Of a stretch of 42,279 nucleotides of DNA, positions 1-7,880 are shown piece by piece (position 1 is the first letter of the stretch; every line of letters starts with the position of its first letter). Below the pieces are notes generated by a model, which worked only from the letters and a program-made list of their open reading frames with translations, did not search any database and was not told where the DNA came from. Origin of the DNA: Bacteroidia bacterium. GTDB taxonomy: Bacteria > Bacteroidota > Bacteroidia > JANWJV01. The stretch lies in NCBI GenBank assembly GCA_025451785.1, contig JANWJV010000044.1:1-42279 (forward strand), in the 5' to 3' direction. The translations under genes were made by a program, and so were the position numbers.

Positions 1-110
1 ATATCGACCACTCCCGCGTTCTGTATCTTCCAGGCCCATATCCAAACCATGATCATCACCAGCGAAACGGCAGCAAAGGAAACGAGAGGAAGAAGTACAG
101 AAGTGCTCAT
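1..110 (-). CDS. DUF1295-family membrane protein, N-terminal fragment (runs off window)
   Basis: This frame is too short for the ORF track. The reverse complement opens with ATG at 110 and stays open to base 1, giving 36 residues beginning MSTSVLLPLVSFAAVSL and ending in WAWKIQNAGVVD. The stretch is hydrophobic, consistent with a first membrane segment. The 'NAG-VD' element after the first helix resembles the start of DUF1295 (steroid 5-alpha-reductase-like) proteins. It lies 40 nt downstream of the desaturase on the same strand. DUF1295 and desaturase genes are often neighbours in lipid-modification clusters, which supports the call. Only the N-terminus is visible, so the family assignment is tentative. 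Confidence 0.6.
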   Translation of the reverse strand, partial: MSTSVLLPLVSFAAVSLVMIMVWIWAWKIQNAGVVD

Positions 111-150
111 AATATGTTTAAGGGATAATGGTTAATGGATAATAGGAAGT

Positions 151-882
151 TTAGGTTCGGCGGAAATGGATGATGCCTAAATAGTTCATCACCACCATGG
201 CCGGGTAAGTAGGATCGAACTCGAACCATTTCTTGGCGAAGTTGGCTCGGTTAGGGCTCTTGTGATGATTGTTCTGAAAAAGTTCGCCCAGCATAAGAAG
301 GTCGAGGGGAATGGTATTCTTGCTGTGGTCGTCATTATCGTAATTGGCGTAACCGTATTTATGCCCGCACCAATTCACAATGGCGCCATGCAGAGGCCCC
401 ATGAATAAATGCGCCGGCAGAAGCAAGTACCACCATAAGCTGGGAGCGAAGAAATAATAGATCATGAAATAACCCACCCCAAAAAGGATACGTACGCTCC
501 ATAGATCGCTCACCTTGTCCATAAAGGCCCAGGTAGGATAACGGTCGCGGAACTCGGGCTCAGGCTCCGTTTTATACTTGGCATATTGAAGGTAAATACC
601 TTTGGTCTTCATCATCAGCCCCCACACATCCTTGATAAAATGCGGCGAATGCGGATCTTTCTCCGTATCGCTGTAGGCATGATGCATACGGTGCATAATG
701 GCGTAAGCACGGGGATTCAAAAAAGAGGCTCCCTGGGTAATGAATGTCATAAGGTAAAAGAACTTCTCCCAAAAAGAGCTCATCGTAAACATCTTATGCG
801 ACGCATACCGGTGAAGGAAAAAGGTCTGAAAAAAAAGAGATGAGAACCAATGTATGGCAAAGAAAAGCAAGATAAACTTCAT
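151..882 (-). CDS. Fatty acid (acyl-CoA/acyl-lipid) desaturase
   Basis: A 243-aa integral membrane di-iron desaturase that would introduce a double bond into fatty acyl chains in the cytoplasmic membrane. Histidine boxes are visible: HRYASH at residues 24-29, HRMHH at 64-68, an isolated NWCGH, and a last box reading FQNNHH near the C-terminus. Many delta-9 enzymes have HNNHH in the last box, so here its first His is Gln. Hydrophobic segments lie between the boxes. The protein is shorter than most eukaryotic and cyanobacterial relatives but complete. The start at 882 is supported by a TATGTTTG promoter box about 20 nt upstream on the minus strand. It reads towards the DUF1295 gene, suggesting a lipid operon continuing off the window. 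Confidence 0.88.
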   Translation of the reverse strand: MKFILLFFAIHWFSSLFFQTFFLHRYASHKMFTMSSFWEKFFYLMTFITQGASFLNPRAYAIMHRMHHAYSDTEKDPHSPHFIKDVWGLMMKTKGIYLQYAKYKTEPEPEFRDRYPTWAFMDKVSDLWSVRILFGVGYFMIYYFFAPSLWWYLLLPAHLFMGPLHGAIVNWCGHKYGYANYDNDDHSKNTIPLDLLMLGELFQNNHHKSPNRANFAKKWFEFDPTYPAMVVMNYLGIIHFRRT

Positions 883-903
883 TCTCTAAGCGGTTTGATC
901 TTC

Positions 904-911
904 CAAACATA
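904..911 (-). promoter_or_regulatory. Bacteroidota -7 promoter box (TATGTTTG) for the desaturase
   Basis: On the minus strand the sequence reads TATGTTTG, an exact match to TAnnTTTG, ending about 21 nt before the desaturase start codon. I see no clear -33 TTG at the right distance, so only the -7 half is supported. Confidence 0.5.
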
Positions 912-985
912 CGGATTTTTTCAGCACGCAGTTTTGCAGCGGTTTTCACGAATGAATGGCATCTGGGGCTTCTTATCATAAATAT

Positions 986-993
986 TATCTTTG
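986..993 (+). promoter_or_regulatory. Bacteroidota -7 promoter box (TATCTTTG) for the usp-antiporter operon
   Basis: TATCTTTG matches TAnnTTTG and ends 22 nt before the ATG at 1016. It lies inside the upstream extension of the ORF-track call starting at 956, so that start would be upstream of transcription. The -33 element is not obvious. Confidence 0.55.
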
Positions 994-1015
994 TTTACTA
1001 TCAATTTCTTTCACT

Positions 1016-1897
1016 ATGACTTTTGACCTGGGCAAACTAAAAAAGAGACCCTCCTACCCTTTCGAGACCATCGCCGCGGCAGTCGGTTTTTCACCGAGGC
1101 TCGAGGCCCTTGTTTCGGAGGCGAAGCGCTTGTCAGAAACGCTCAACGCCAAACTACTCCTCATCCATGTGGGCGAAAAGACAGCCAAAAAAGAGGATGC
1201 GCTCTCAAAAATGTTATCAAAGACAGGTATGGACATGAAACGGTGCCAGGTGATCTGGGCCGATGGACATCCTGTGGAGACCATTCTCAGCCTCTGCAAG
1301 CAGCACGTGGTAGACCTGCTGATGATCGGCGCGCTGAAAAAAGAGAACCTCCTGAACTATTACCTCGGTTCGGTAGCCCGCAAGATCAGCCGCAAGGCCA
1401 AATGCTCGGTGCTTCTCCTTACCGAAGCCTCTACTGAAGAAAGCAAGCCCAAAAAGATCATTGTGAACGGCGTGGAGAACCCCAAGACCATTCATACATT
1501 GAATGCAGCGCTTTACCTCGCGAAGAACTACAGTGTGAAAGACATCACTGTGGCAAGAGAAGTGCATATGCCTACCCTTACGATGACGATGGCCGACGAC
1601 AGCACGGCACCTGAAGCCAGGGAGATGAAAAAGCACCTGAACGAGGAAGAAAGCTCGCGGCTTCTTTCCATGATAAAAAAGTCGGACACCGGCAAGATCC
1701 AGGTGAAGGACAAAATGATCGGCGGCAAGCCAGGCTTTGCTATAAGTAAGTATGCTCGCGATAAAAAGGCCGACCTGCTGGTGATCAATTCACCCGACAC
1801 GCACCTTAACCTTTTGGACAGGATCTTTACACACGACATTGAATACGTGCTTGCCGATCTGCCCTGCAATGTTTTGATCGTACACTCCAGGATCTGA
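1016..1897 (+). CDS. Universal stress protein, two tandem UspA domains
   Basis: A 293-aa cytoplasmic protein with two Usp folds in tandem. The first half contains the nucleotide-loop pattern GALKKEN...LGSVARKI before a CSVLLL strand, as in ATP-binding Usp domains. The second half repeats the pattern with KADLLVINSP and a terminal CNVLIVHSR strand. The ORF track begins at 956, but the ATG at 1016 is preferred because a TAnnTTTG box lies between the two starts. The next gene, a cation:proton antiporter, begins 8 nt after the stop, so the two are almost certainly co-transcribed. Usp domains paired with or fused to CPA antiporters are a recurring arrangement, so a role in sensing or tuning the antiporter is a reasonable inference. 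Confidence 0.85.
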   Translation: MTFDLGKLKKRPSYPFETIAAAVGFSPRLEALVSEAKRLSETLNAKLLLIHVGEKTAKKEDALSKMLSKTGMDMKRCQVIWADGHPVETILSLCKQHVVDLLMIGALKKENLLNYYLGSVARKISRKAKCSVLLLTEASTEESKPKKIIVNGVENPKTIHTLNAALYLAKNYSVKDITVAREVHMPTLTMTMADDSTAPEAREMKKHLNEEESSRLLSMIKKSDTGKIQVKDKMIGGKPGFAISKYARDKKADLLVINSPDTHLNLLDRIFTHDIEYVLADLPCNVLIVHSRI

Positions 1898-1905
1898 ACT
1901 GAAAA

Positions 1906-3135
1906 ATGAAATTCACCCACCACGACCTGTTTACTCTCCTCATCGCGATCGGCACTATGCTGATCGTCGCAAGGCTTATCTCAGAGTTGGGTAAGAAGTT
2001 CAAACTGCCCGGTGTGATGGGCGAACTTATCGTGGGGATCCTGTTGGGCCCTACTATACTGGGAAGCATCGACCCTGATCTGTTCGCCAGCATCTTCCCC
2101 AAAACGGGCGCCACCAAGATAGCGCTTGACGGCATTACTTCATTGGCGGTGATCATGCTGCTTTTCGTGGCCGGCATGGAAGTGCAGCTGCAGATCGTTC
2201 TTAAGCAGGGAAAGGCGGCGATATATACCAGCCTTACCAGCATGGTCATTCCATTCACCCTTGGCTTTTGCACCGTTTGGTTCGTACCCGAGTGGTTTAA
2301 CTTCGACAACAAATACCGGCTGGTATATGCGCTCTTCTTCGGCACAGCCATGGCCATCTCCGCCATTCCTGTTATTGTGAAGATCCTTATGGACCTCAAT
2401 ATCTATAAAACAAAAGTGGGCATGACCGTTATCGCCGCCGCCATATTCGACGATCTTACAGGCTGGCTGTTGTTCTCTTTTATTCTTTCCCTTATGGGGC
2501 AGGAAGGTGAGGTCACCAACGCGTGGTATTCTGTAAGCATGATCCTTGGCTTCGGCCTCTTCATGCTGCTGATCGGCCGTCGTGTGATAGACAAAGCGCT
2601 TCCCTGGGTGCAAACAAAGCTGTCGTGGCCCGGGGGTGTACTTTCTCTTTCTCTTGGTCTTTGTTTCCTGAGCGCAGCCTTTACTGAAAGTATCGGCCTG
2701 CATGCCATCCTGGGAGCTTTCATCACCGGCATCGCCTTTGGTGATTCAGTGCACCTGCACGAAAAAGCAAGGGAGATCATTCATCAGTTCGTAACCAATG
2801 TATTTGCGCCGCTCTTCTTTGTTTCACTGGGTTTGAAAGTGAACTTTATTGAGAACTTTGACCTAACACTAGTAACCATTGTATTGTTCCTGGCAGTGGT
2901 TTGCAAACTGGTGGGAGCATCGCTTGGCGCTTATATGGGCGGTATGTCAAAACGCAACGCCATTGCCGTGGGCTTTGGCCTTAACGCGCGGGGCGCTATG
3001 GAGATCATCCTTGGCACCCTGGCCCTTAACGCCGGACTTATTGATGAGAAGATGTTCGTGGCCCTGGTAGTAATGGCGCTCATCACTTCTATCATGAGCG
3101 GCCCGTTGATGAAACGTTTTATAGAACCTGATTAA
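1906..3135 (+). CDS. Cation:proton antiporter (CPA2/Kef-Nha type, Na_H_Exchanger family)
   Basis: A 409-aa polytopic membrane protein of about 12 hydrophobic segments. Family hallmarks include KFKLPGVMGELIVGILLGP after the first helix, AIFDDLTGW in the ion-binding helix region (paired acidic residues), and ARGAMEIILG near the C-terminus. There is no C-terminal TrkA-N/RCK domain, so it is the short form and not full KefB/C. It would exchange Na+ or K+ for protons across the inner membrane. It starts 8 nt after the Usp gene with no promoter between them. Ion specificity cannot be read from the sequence. Confidence 0.88.
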   Translation: MKFTHHDLFTLLIAIGTMLIVARLISELGKKFKLPGVMGELIVGILLGPTILGSIDPDLFASIFPKTGATKIALDGITSLAVIMLLFVAGMEVQLQIVLKQGKAAIYTSLTSMVIPFTLGFCTVWFVPEWFNFDNKYRLVYALFFGTAMAISAIPVIVKILMDLNIYKTKVGMTVIAAAIFDDLTGWLLFSFILSLMGQEGEVTNAWYSVSMILGFGLFMLLIGRRVIDKALPWVQTKLSWPGGVLSLSLGLCFLSAAFTESIGLHAILGAFITGIAFGDSVHLHEKAREIIHQFVTNVFAPLFFVSLGLKVNFIENFDLTLVTIVLFLAVVCKLVGASLGAYMGGMSKRNAIAVGFGLNARGAMEIILGTLALNAGLIDEKMFVALVVMALITSIMSGPLMKRFIEPD

Positions 3136-3203
3136 ATTTATCATCTTTAAATTATGGAATACAGCACCCGATGGTGTCTATTTCCCGAACAACAAAACAA
3201 ACC

Positions 3204-4847
3204 ATGAAAAACACCCTTCTCATTTCACTGCTCAGCCTGCCCCTTGTAATGATGGCCGGCGAAGAAGAAACACGCGTAAAGACCGAGATCAAGGAAGTGA
3301 CCGTATTCCTTAGCGGCGCACAGGTGACCAGCACCGGCAACGTATCGATCAACTCAGGCACTACCGACCTGATCTTTGAGAACCTCTCGCCCAATATTAA
3401 CAGCAATAGTATACAAGCGAAAGGCGAAGGCGACTTCACCATTCTTTCGGTAAGCTACCGCCTCAACTATGTGAACCAGCGCACCAAACCGAAGGAAGTT
3501 CTTGTACTGGAGGATTCGCTCGATGCCCTTAAATCAAAACTGGAGGCGCAGGACAACCTGATGGCCGTTTATTCGAACGAAGAACAAATGATCACCGCCA
3601 ACCGAGATATCGGAGGCAATAATACTGGTGTTACCGCGATAGAACTTGAGAAAGTAGCTTCTACCATGCGCACCAGGCTTCTGGAGGTGAAGACAAAACA
3701 GAGCGAGATAAAGACCCGCCAGAAAAAACTGAACGAGAGCATCAATAAGATCAACAGCCAGATAAACGAGTTGAACGGCAAACGCAACCGCAACACGGGT
3801 GAAGTGATCGTAAGCGTGTCGAGCAACAGCACCGTGCAGGCAAAAATGACACTTACTTATATGGTAAGCAGTGCCGGCTGGAGTCCCGTGTACGACATAC
3901 GTGCCCAGGACGACCGCAGCCCTGTGAAGCTAAACTACCGTGCCAATGTTTACCAGAGTTCCGGTGTGGAATGGAAGAACGTGCGCCTCACGCTCTCTAC
4001 TGGCAATCCCAATATCAGCGGCAATAAACCCTCGCTTACGCCGTGGAGGATCTCTTATTACACTCCCACAAAATACAAATCGTACGGCAACAAGAACCGC
4101 GCGTATGCTCCCGCCTACGGTGGCGATGTGCCCGCCGCCTCAGAAAGCACACGCGAACTGAGCGAGGTAGATGTCAAAACAAATTCAGTGAAAAAAGAGG
4201 CTGTGACCAGCTCTAATTTCACACAGATGGTTACCGACAATGTGGTGAACGTTCAATACGAGATAAGCGTTCCTTATAATATCCCCGCCGACGGCAAGAC
4301 CTATTCGGTGGAGATCCAAAACTACAGTATGCCGGCACAGTACAAGTTCTTCGCGGCTCCCAAGCTTGACAAAGACGCCTTCCTGGTGGCCAAGGTAAGC
4401 GGCTGGGACCAATACAACCTGCTGCCTGGTGACGCTAATATTTTTTATGGCGGAACCTTTGTCGGCAAATCCTTCATCGATACCAAGACGACCAACGACA
4501 CGCTCGATATTTCATTGGGTAGAGACAAGAACATTGTGATCACACGCGAGAACGTGAAGGAGTTTTGTGAGAAGAAGGTGATCGGCGTGAACAAGAAGGA
4601 AACGTTCATGTACGAGATCAGCATACGCAATAAGAAAAAGCAAGAGATCGAGATCGAGATCAACGACCAGGTTCCCCTCTCCTCTATCAGCGATATTGAA
4701 GTGGAAACACTTGAAACATCGAGCGCGGTATGTGAAAAGGAAAACGGAAAACTAACCTGGAAGTTCAAGATACCCGGCGGAGAGACTAAGAAAATACGCT
4801 TTGGCTACTCCATCAAGTTTCCGAAGGACAAGATCATCAATTACTAG
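3204..4847 (+). CDS. MuiA-family exported protein (DUF4140/DUF4139)
   Basis: A 547-aa protein with a signal peptide (MKNTLLISLLSLPLVMMAG). An N-terminal DUF4140-like segment (about residues 20-120) begins KEVTVFLSGAQVT. A Lys/Glu-rich coiled-coil stretch follows (about 130-200), then the long DUF4139 beta-rich domain with 'YMVSSAGWSPVYDIRA' and a C-terminal Ig-like tail. The family is named after a Rhizobium mucoidy inhibitor, but its biochemical role is unknown. The ORF track starts at 3171. I prefer ATG 3204 because it opens directly on the signal peptide. It follows the antiporter by 68 nt and ends just before a strong terminator. Located in the periplasm or at the envelope by inference. 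Confidence 0.85.
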   Translation: MKNTLLISLLSLPLVMMAGEEETRVKTEIKEVTVFLSGAQVTSTGNVSINSGTTDLIFENLSPNINSNSIQAKGEGDFTILSVSYRLNYVNQRTKPKEVLVLEDSLDALKSKLEAQDNLMAVYSNEEQMITANRDIGGNNTGVTAIELEKVASTMRTRLLEVKTKQSEIKTRQKKLNESINKINSQINELNGKRNRNTGEVIVSVSSNSTVQAKMTLTYMVSSAGWSPVYDIRAQDDRSPVKLNYRANVYQSSGVEWKNVRLTLSTGNPNISGNKPSLTPWRISYYTPTKYKSYGNKNRAYAPAYGGDVPAASESTRELSEVDVKTNSVKKEAVTSSNFTQMVTDNVVNVQYEISVPYNIPADGKTYSVEIQNYSMPAQYKFFAAPKLDKDAFLVAKVSGWDQYNLLPGDANIFYGGTFVGKSFIDTKTTNDTLDISLGRDKNIVITRENVKEFCEKKVIGVNKKETFMYEISIRNKKKQEIEIEINDQVPLSSISDIEVETLETSSAVCEKENGKLTWKFKIPGGETKKIRFGYSIKFPKDKIINY

Positions 4848-4868
4848 GCACCTCTCTATCGAAGAAAG

Positions 4869-4897
4869 GCCCCGGGAGACCGGGGCTTTTTTATTTT
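4869..4897 (+). terminator. Rho-independent terminator after the muiA-like gene
   Basis: Stem GCCCCGG / CCGGGGC (4869-4875 with 4880-4886), GAGA loop, followed by TTTTTTATTTT. This is a classic intrinsic terminator 22 nt after the stop codon. Confidence 0.9.
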
Positions 4898-5106
4898 CAC
4901 CTACCAGAACCATCGTTAGAGATGGCATTTATAACCCTCCTTTTCAACATCCCTGTGTTTACAAGTTGAATTCCTGGCCTGTTTTCGAGGCCCCTTATTG
5001 GGATAGTTTTGCTCTTTATAAAGGAATTATTATTTGTGGAATATTGCGTTTTTGTTTTATTTTTAGTGCTTTAAACCCAATATCACCACAACTAATAATC
5101 TAAACA

Positions 5107-6363
5107 ATGAAAGCAATCAGATCATTTTCAGCCGTCGCATTAACTTTCCTCGCCTGTGCGGGCGCATTTGCACAGTATGAAGACAACATGCCGGAAGACA
5201 CCTCCGCCATTCTCGGCGAGAGCAAGATCCCATCGGTAGGCCTCGGTGCCGGTGTGCTCACCTTTAATGGTGACATAGGAAATGGACTGAACGTCAGCAC
5301 CTACAGTTATATACGGGCAGGCTATCACCTAAACATCGAAGAACGTTTCCATCCCATGTTCGGGGTGGCCTTTAACGGTGTGATGGGAAAACTGGCCCAA
5401 AGCGAACGCTCTACTGATCCTGTATCGAACCGAAATTTTGAAGCGAAGATCATGCAGTTCGGGCTCAGCGGCGTGTTCCATTTCGACAACGACCAGATGC
5501 TGAAGCGCCGTTCGAATGTAAAACCTTATATAAGCGCCGGCTTTGCTTACCTTAAGTTCGACCCCTACGGTGATCTGAAAGATAAGGACGACATCGCTTA
5601 TAACTATTGGACCGATGGCAGCATCCGCAATGTACAGGAAACCCCCACCAACGAGTTCTGTTCAGGCTGCATTACTTCCCGCGACTATACCTATGAGACC
5701 CAGCTGAAGGATTCGCTGACCAATTACCAGCGCAGTACCTTTTCCATCCCCATCGGCCTTGGGGTAGTGATCCGCCTTAACGACAATTTCAGTATCGGCC
5801 TGGGCAGCACTTACCACATCACCTTTTCCGATTATATCGATAACGAGAAAAAAGGTGGCAATGATGGTTACCTCTATTCACACGTAAGCATCATTTACGG
5901 TTTCCCTCCTGTAAGCGCGCAGGGCGAACGCTATAAGGATGTTGATTTCAGAACGATCGATAATTCTGACGGTGACGGCGATGGCGTGAAAGACATTTAT
6001 GACCGCTGCCTCAACACTCCCAAGGATGTGAAGGTGACCAAACAGGGATGCCCTGTGGATACCGACGAAGATGGAGTTGCTGATTACCTTGACAAAGAGC
6101 CCGCCACTGTAAAGGGCTCGATGGTTGACGAGAACGGAGTAACGCAAACGGCTGAGATGATCGCCAAGAAGGCGGAAGAAGACGCCAAGGTAAGCGCCTC
6201 GGGCAACGTAATGCCTAAAGAGTTCCGCTTTGCCGACAAGAACAAGGATGGCGCTATATCTTATGATGAAGTGACCGGCGCTATTGACAGCCTGTTTGAA
6301 GGAGAAGCAAATATTTCAGTAGAAACCCTTTATAAACTTATTGAATACTTCTTCGACCAATAG
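5107..6363 (+). CDS. Outer-membrane beta-barrel protein with TSP type-3 repeats and a C-terminal EF-hand
   Basis: A 418-aa exported protein. The signal peptide (MKAIRSFSAVALTFLACAGAFAQ) ends in a good AxA-type site. Residues about 35-275 form alternating short strands typical of an OmpA-like eight-strand barrel. Two calcium-binding thrombospondin type-3 units follow (DGDGDGVKDIYDRC near 287 and TDEDGVADYLDKE). Instead of the usual OmpA peptidoglycan-binding domain, the C-terminus carries one canonical EF-hand loop (DKNKDGAISYDE, about residue 376). It is clearly paralogous to the gene at 7881: both share 'YKSEI/YETQLKDS', 'FSIGLGSTYHITFSDY' type barrel segments and the TSP3 block. It is followed 23 nt later by the duplicated-domain gene. 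Its ligand or structural role is unknown. Confidence 0.85.
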   Translation: MKAIRSFSAVALTFLACAGAFAQYEDNMPEDTSAILGESKIPSVGLGAGVLTFNGDIGNGLNVSTYSYIRAGYHLNIEERFHPMFGVAFNGVMGKLAQSERSTDPVSNRNFEAKIMQFGLSGVFHFDNDQMLKRRSNVKPYISAGFAYLKFDPYGDLKDKDDIAYNYWTDGSIRNVQETPTNEFCSGCITSRDYTYETQLKDSLTNYQRSTFSIPIGLGVVIRLNDNFSIGLGSTYHITFSDYIDNEKKGGNDGYLYSHVSIIYGFPPVSAQGERYKDVDFRTIDNSDGDGDGVKDIYDRCLNTPKDVKVTKQGCPVDTDEDGVADYLDKEPATVKGSMVDENGVTQTAEMIAKKAEEDAKVSASGNVMPKEFRFADKNKDGAISYDEVTGAIDSLFEGEANISVETLYKLIEYFFDQ

Positions 6364-6386
6364 ATGTTTAACCTAAACCCTTATAT

Positions 6387-7820
6387 ATGATCAAATACTT
6401 AGTTCTGCTTTTTAACATGCTGGCATTCCTGGTCTACCAGGTGATCTTCACAGAAGGAGTAACGATCAACCAGACGGTTCCTGCGACCGCAAAACCAGGA
6501 TCAGAATTTACAGTAGAACTAAGGATCAATAAGGGGTCCATCGGAGGCTTCGCCAAGCTGCAACAGGACCTCCCTGAAGGTTTCACCGCCACTGCCATCG
6601 AAAACAGTGGCGGTTCTTTTTCCTTCAATAACCAAAGCGTAAAGATCATCTGGGCCTCCCTTCCCTCCCAGCCCGAATTGAAGGTTACCTATAAAGTAAG
6701 CGTTGCTGGCAATGCCAGTGGCAAAAAGACCATCGCCGGGAAGTTCTCCTACGTAGATGCTGCCAACCAGAAACAGAGCGTTGGCGTTGATGAGGCCAGT
6801 ATCGATATTTCAGCCAGCGAGCCCGAAGCGAAAAAGGAAGAAACGCAGCCCAGCTCAGGCGGCGGAACCACCACTACTGCTACTGATATTAAGAAAGAAG
6901 AAGAGAGCAAAGCCCCCCAGGTGCAAACAATTACAGCTGCCCGCACAATGCCAACTGAGGTTGAAGGCGAGTTTACCGTGGAGATCACCCTTGGCAAGGG
7001 CAGCATCTCCGGCTATTGCAAACTGCAGGAAACTCTTCCCGAAGGTTTTACTGCCAAGGCCATTGACCGCGATAACAGCGAGTTCACTTTCGTTAACCAG
7101 GTGGTGAAGTTCGTATGGGTGTCCGTTTCTGCCAAGCAGGAACAGCTAAAAGTATCTTACAAAGTTACCCTCGACAAAAAAGTTAGTGGCGCGCAAACCA
7201 TCGAAGGCCTCTTCTCCTATATTGAGAATGACGAGACAAAGAAGTACCTGCTCCAGAGCGGCAACATCAATATAAAAGCACCTGCCGCAACCTCTGAGCC
7301 CGTTGCCACCAAAGAACCTGAGAACAAAACCTCTGGTGACTCGGCCAAGACCACTACAACAACTACCGCGGCTACTACTACCGGAAGCAGCGGCAGCTCC
7401 ACCGAAACCAGCTCTTCCTCTTCGTCGGGCACTACTACTGCCACCACTACCGGCAGCAGCGGCTCTTCAACAGAGACCAGTTCCTCTTCTACCTCCACCG
7501 AAACAAAACCTGTTACCAACGTTCCTTCGGCAAATACCAATGTGAACTACCGTGTCCAGATATCAGCCACACACCAAAATGTTGAGGTATCCTACTTTAC
7601 CGGAAAGTACGGTATCTCGGAACAGATATACGCCGAGATGCACGAAGGATGGAACAAGTTTACTGTTGGCGGCTTTAACGAATACAAAAATGCCCGCGAC
7701 CATCGCGAGAACATTCGTGGAAAAGGTGTTGACGGTCCCTTTGTGACCGCCTACAACAGTGGAAGGCGCATTACTGTGCAGGAAGCCCTCATGATCACCA
7801 GCCAGAAATGGTATAGGTAG
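6387..7820 (+). CDS. Exported protein with duplicated Ig/cohesin-like domain, Ser/Thr linker and SPOR-like tail
   Basis: A 477-aa protein with a hydrophobic N-terminus (signal or anchor, about residues 1-22) but no clear cleavage site. Two copies of a ~115-residue beta-rich domain lie at about 24-141 and 180-300. Matching blocks are 'FTVELRINKGSIGGFAKLQ' and 'FTVEITLGKGSISGYCKLQ', each followed by 'LPEGFTA'. A low-complexity Thr/Ser linker (about 310-385) contains an internal 23-residue duplication. The last ~90 residues (VNYRVQISA...FTVGGFNEYKNARDHR...GPFVTAYNSGRRI) resemble the SPOR-like repeats of the next gene. It sits between two barrel paralogues, 23 nt after the first, so it is probably part of the same envelope complex. 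I do not recognise a named family. Confidence 0.75.
   Translation: MIKYLVLLFNMLAFLVYQVIFTEGVTINQTVPATAKPGSEFTVELRINKGSIGGFAKLQQDLPEGFTATAIENSGGSFSFNNQSVKIIWASLPSQPELKVTYKVSVAGNASGKKTIAGKFSYVDAANQKQSVGVDEASIDISASEPEAKKEETQPSSGGGTTTTATDIKKEEESKAPQVQTITAARTMPTEVEGEFTVEITLGKGSISGYCKLQETLPEGFTAKAIDRDNSEFTFVNQVVKFVWVSVSAKQEQLKVSYKVTLDKKVSGAQTIEGLFSYIENDETKKYLLQSGNINIKAPAATSEPVATKEPENKTSGDSAKTTTTTTAATTTGSSGSSTETSSSSSSGTTTATTTGSSGSSTETSSSSTSTETKPVTNVPSANTNVNYRVQISATHQNVEVSYFTGKYGISEQIYAEMHEGWNKFTVGGFNEYKNARDHRENIRGKGVDGPFVTAYNSGRRITVQEALMITSQKWYR
7374..7506 (+). repeat. Ser/Thr-rich coding tandem duplication (69-nt period)
   Basis: The coding sequence for TTTGSSGSSTETSSSS occurs twice at a 69-nt offset (about 7374 and 7443) with synonymous differences. 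It forms the flexible linker between the duplicated domains and the SPOR-like tail. Confidence 0.75.
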
Positions 7821-7868
7821 TCATTTGAACAAAAAAAGGCTTAATTCGTAGAAATAGCCGGGATTTTC

Positions 7869-7876
7869 TAATTTTG
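7869..7876 (+). promoter_or_regulatory. Possible -7 box TAATTTTG immediately before the 7881 gene
   Basis: TAATTTTG is an exact TAnnTTTG match ending only 4 nt before the ATG at 7881. If used, transcription would begin at or within a few bases of the start codon, giving a leaderless or near-leaderless mRNA. No good -33 element is visible, and read-through from the upstream gene is equally possible. Confidence 0.4.
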
Positions 7877-7880
7877 GCTT

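Noticed and set aside
956-1015. N-terminal extension of the Usp ORF in the track
   Set aside because: A TATCTTTG promoter box at 986-993 lies inside it, and the ATG at 1016 gives a normal Usp N-terminus.
2140-2703. 187-aa minus-strand ORF over the antiporter
   Set aside because: It has the His/Gln/Lys-rich composition of an antisense shadow; the plus strand encodes an intact antiporter.
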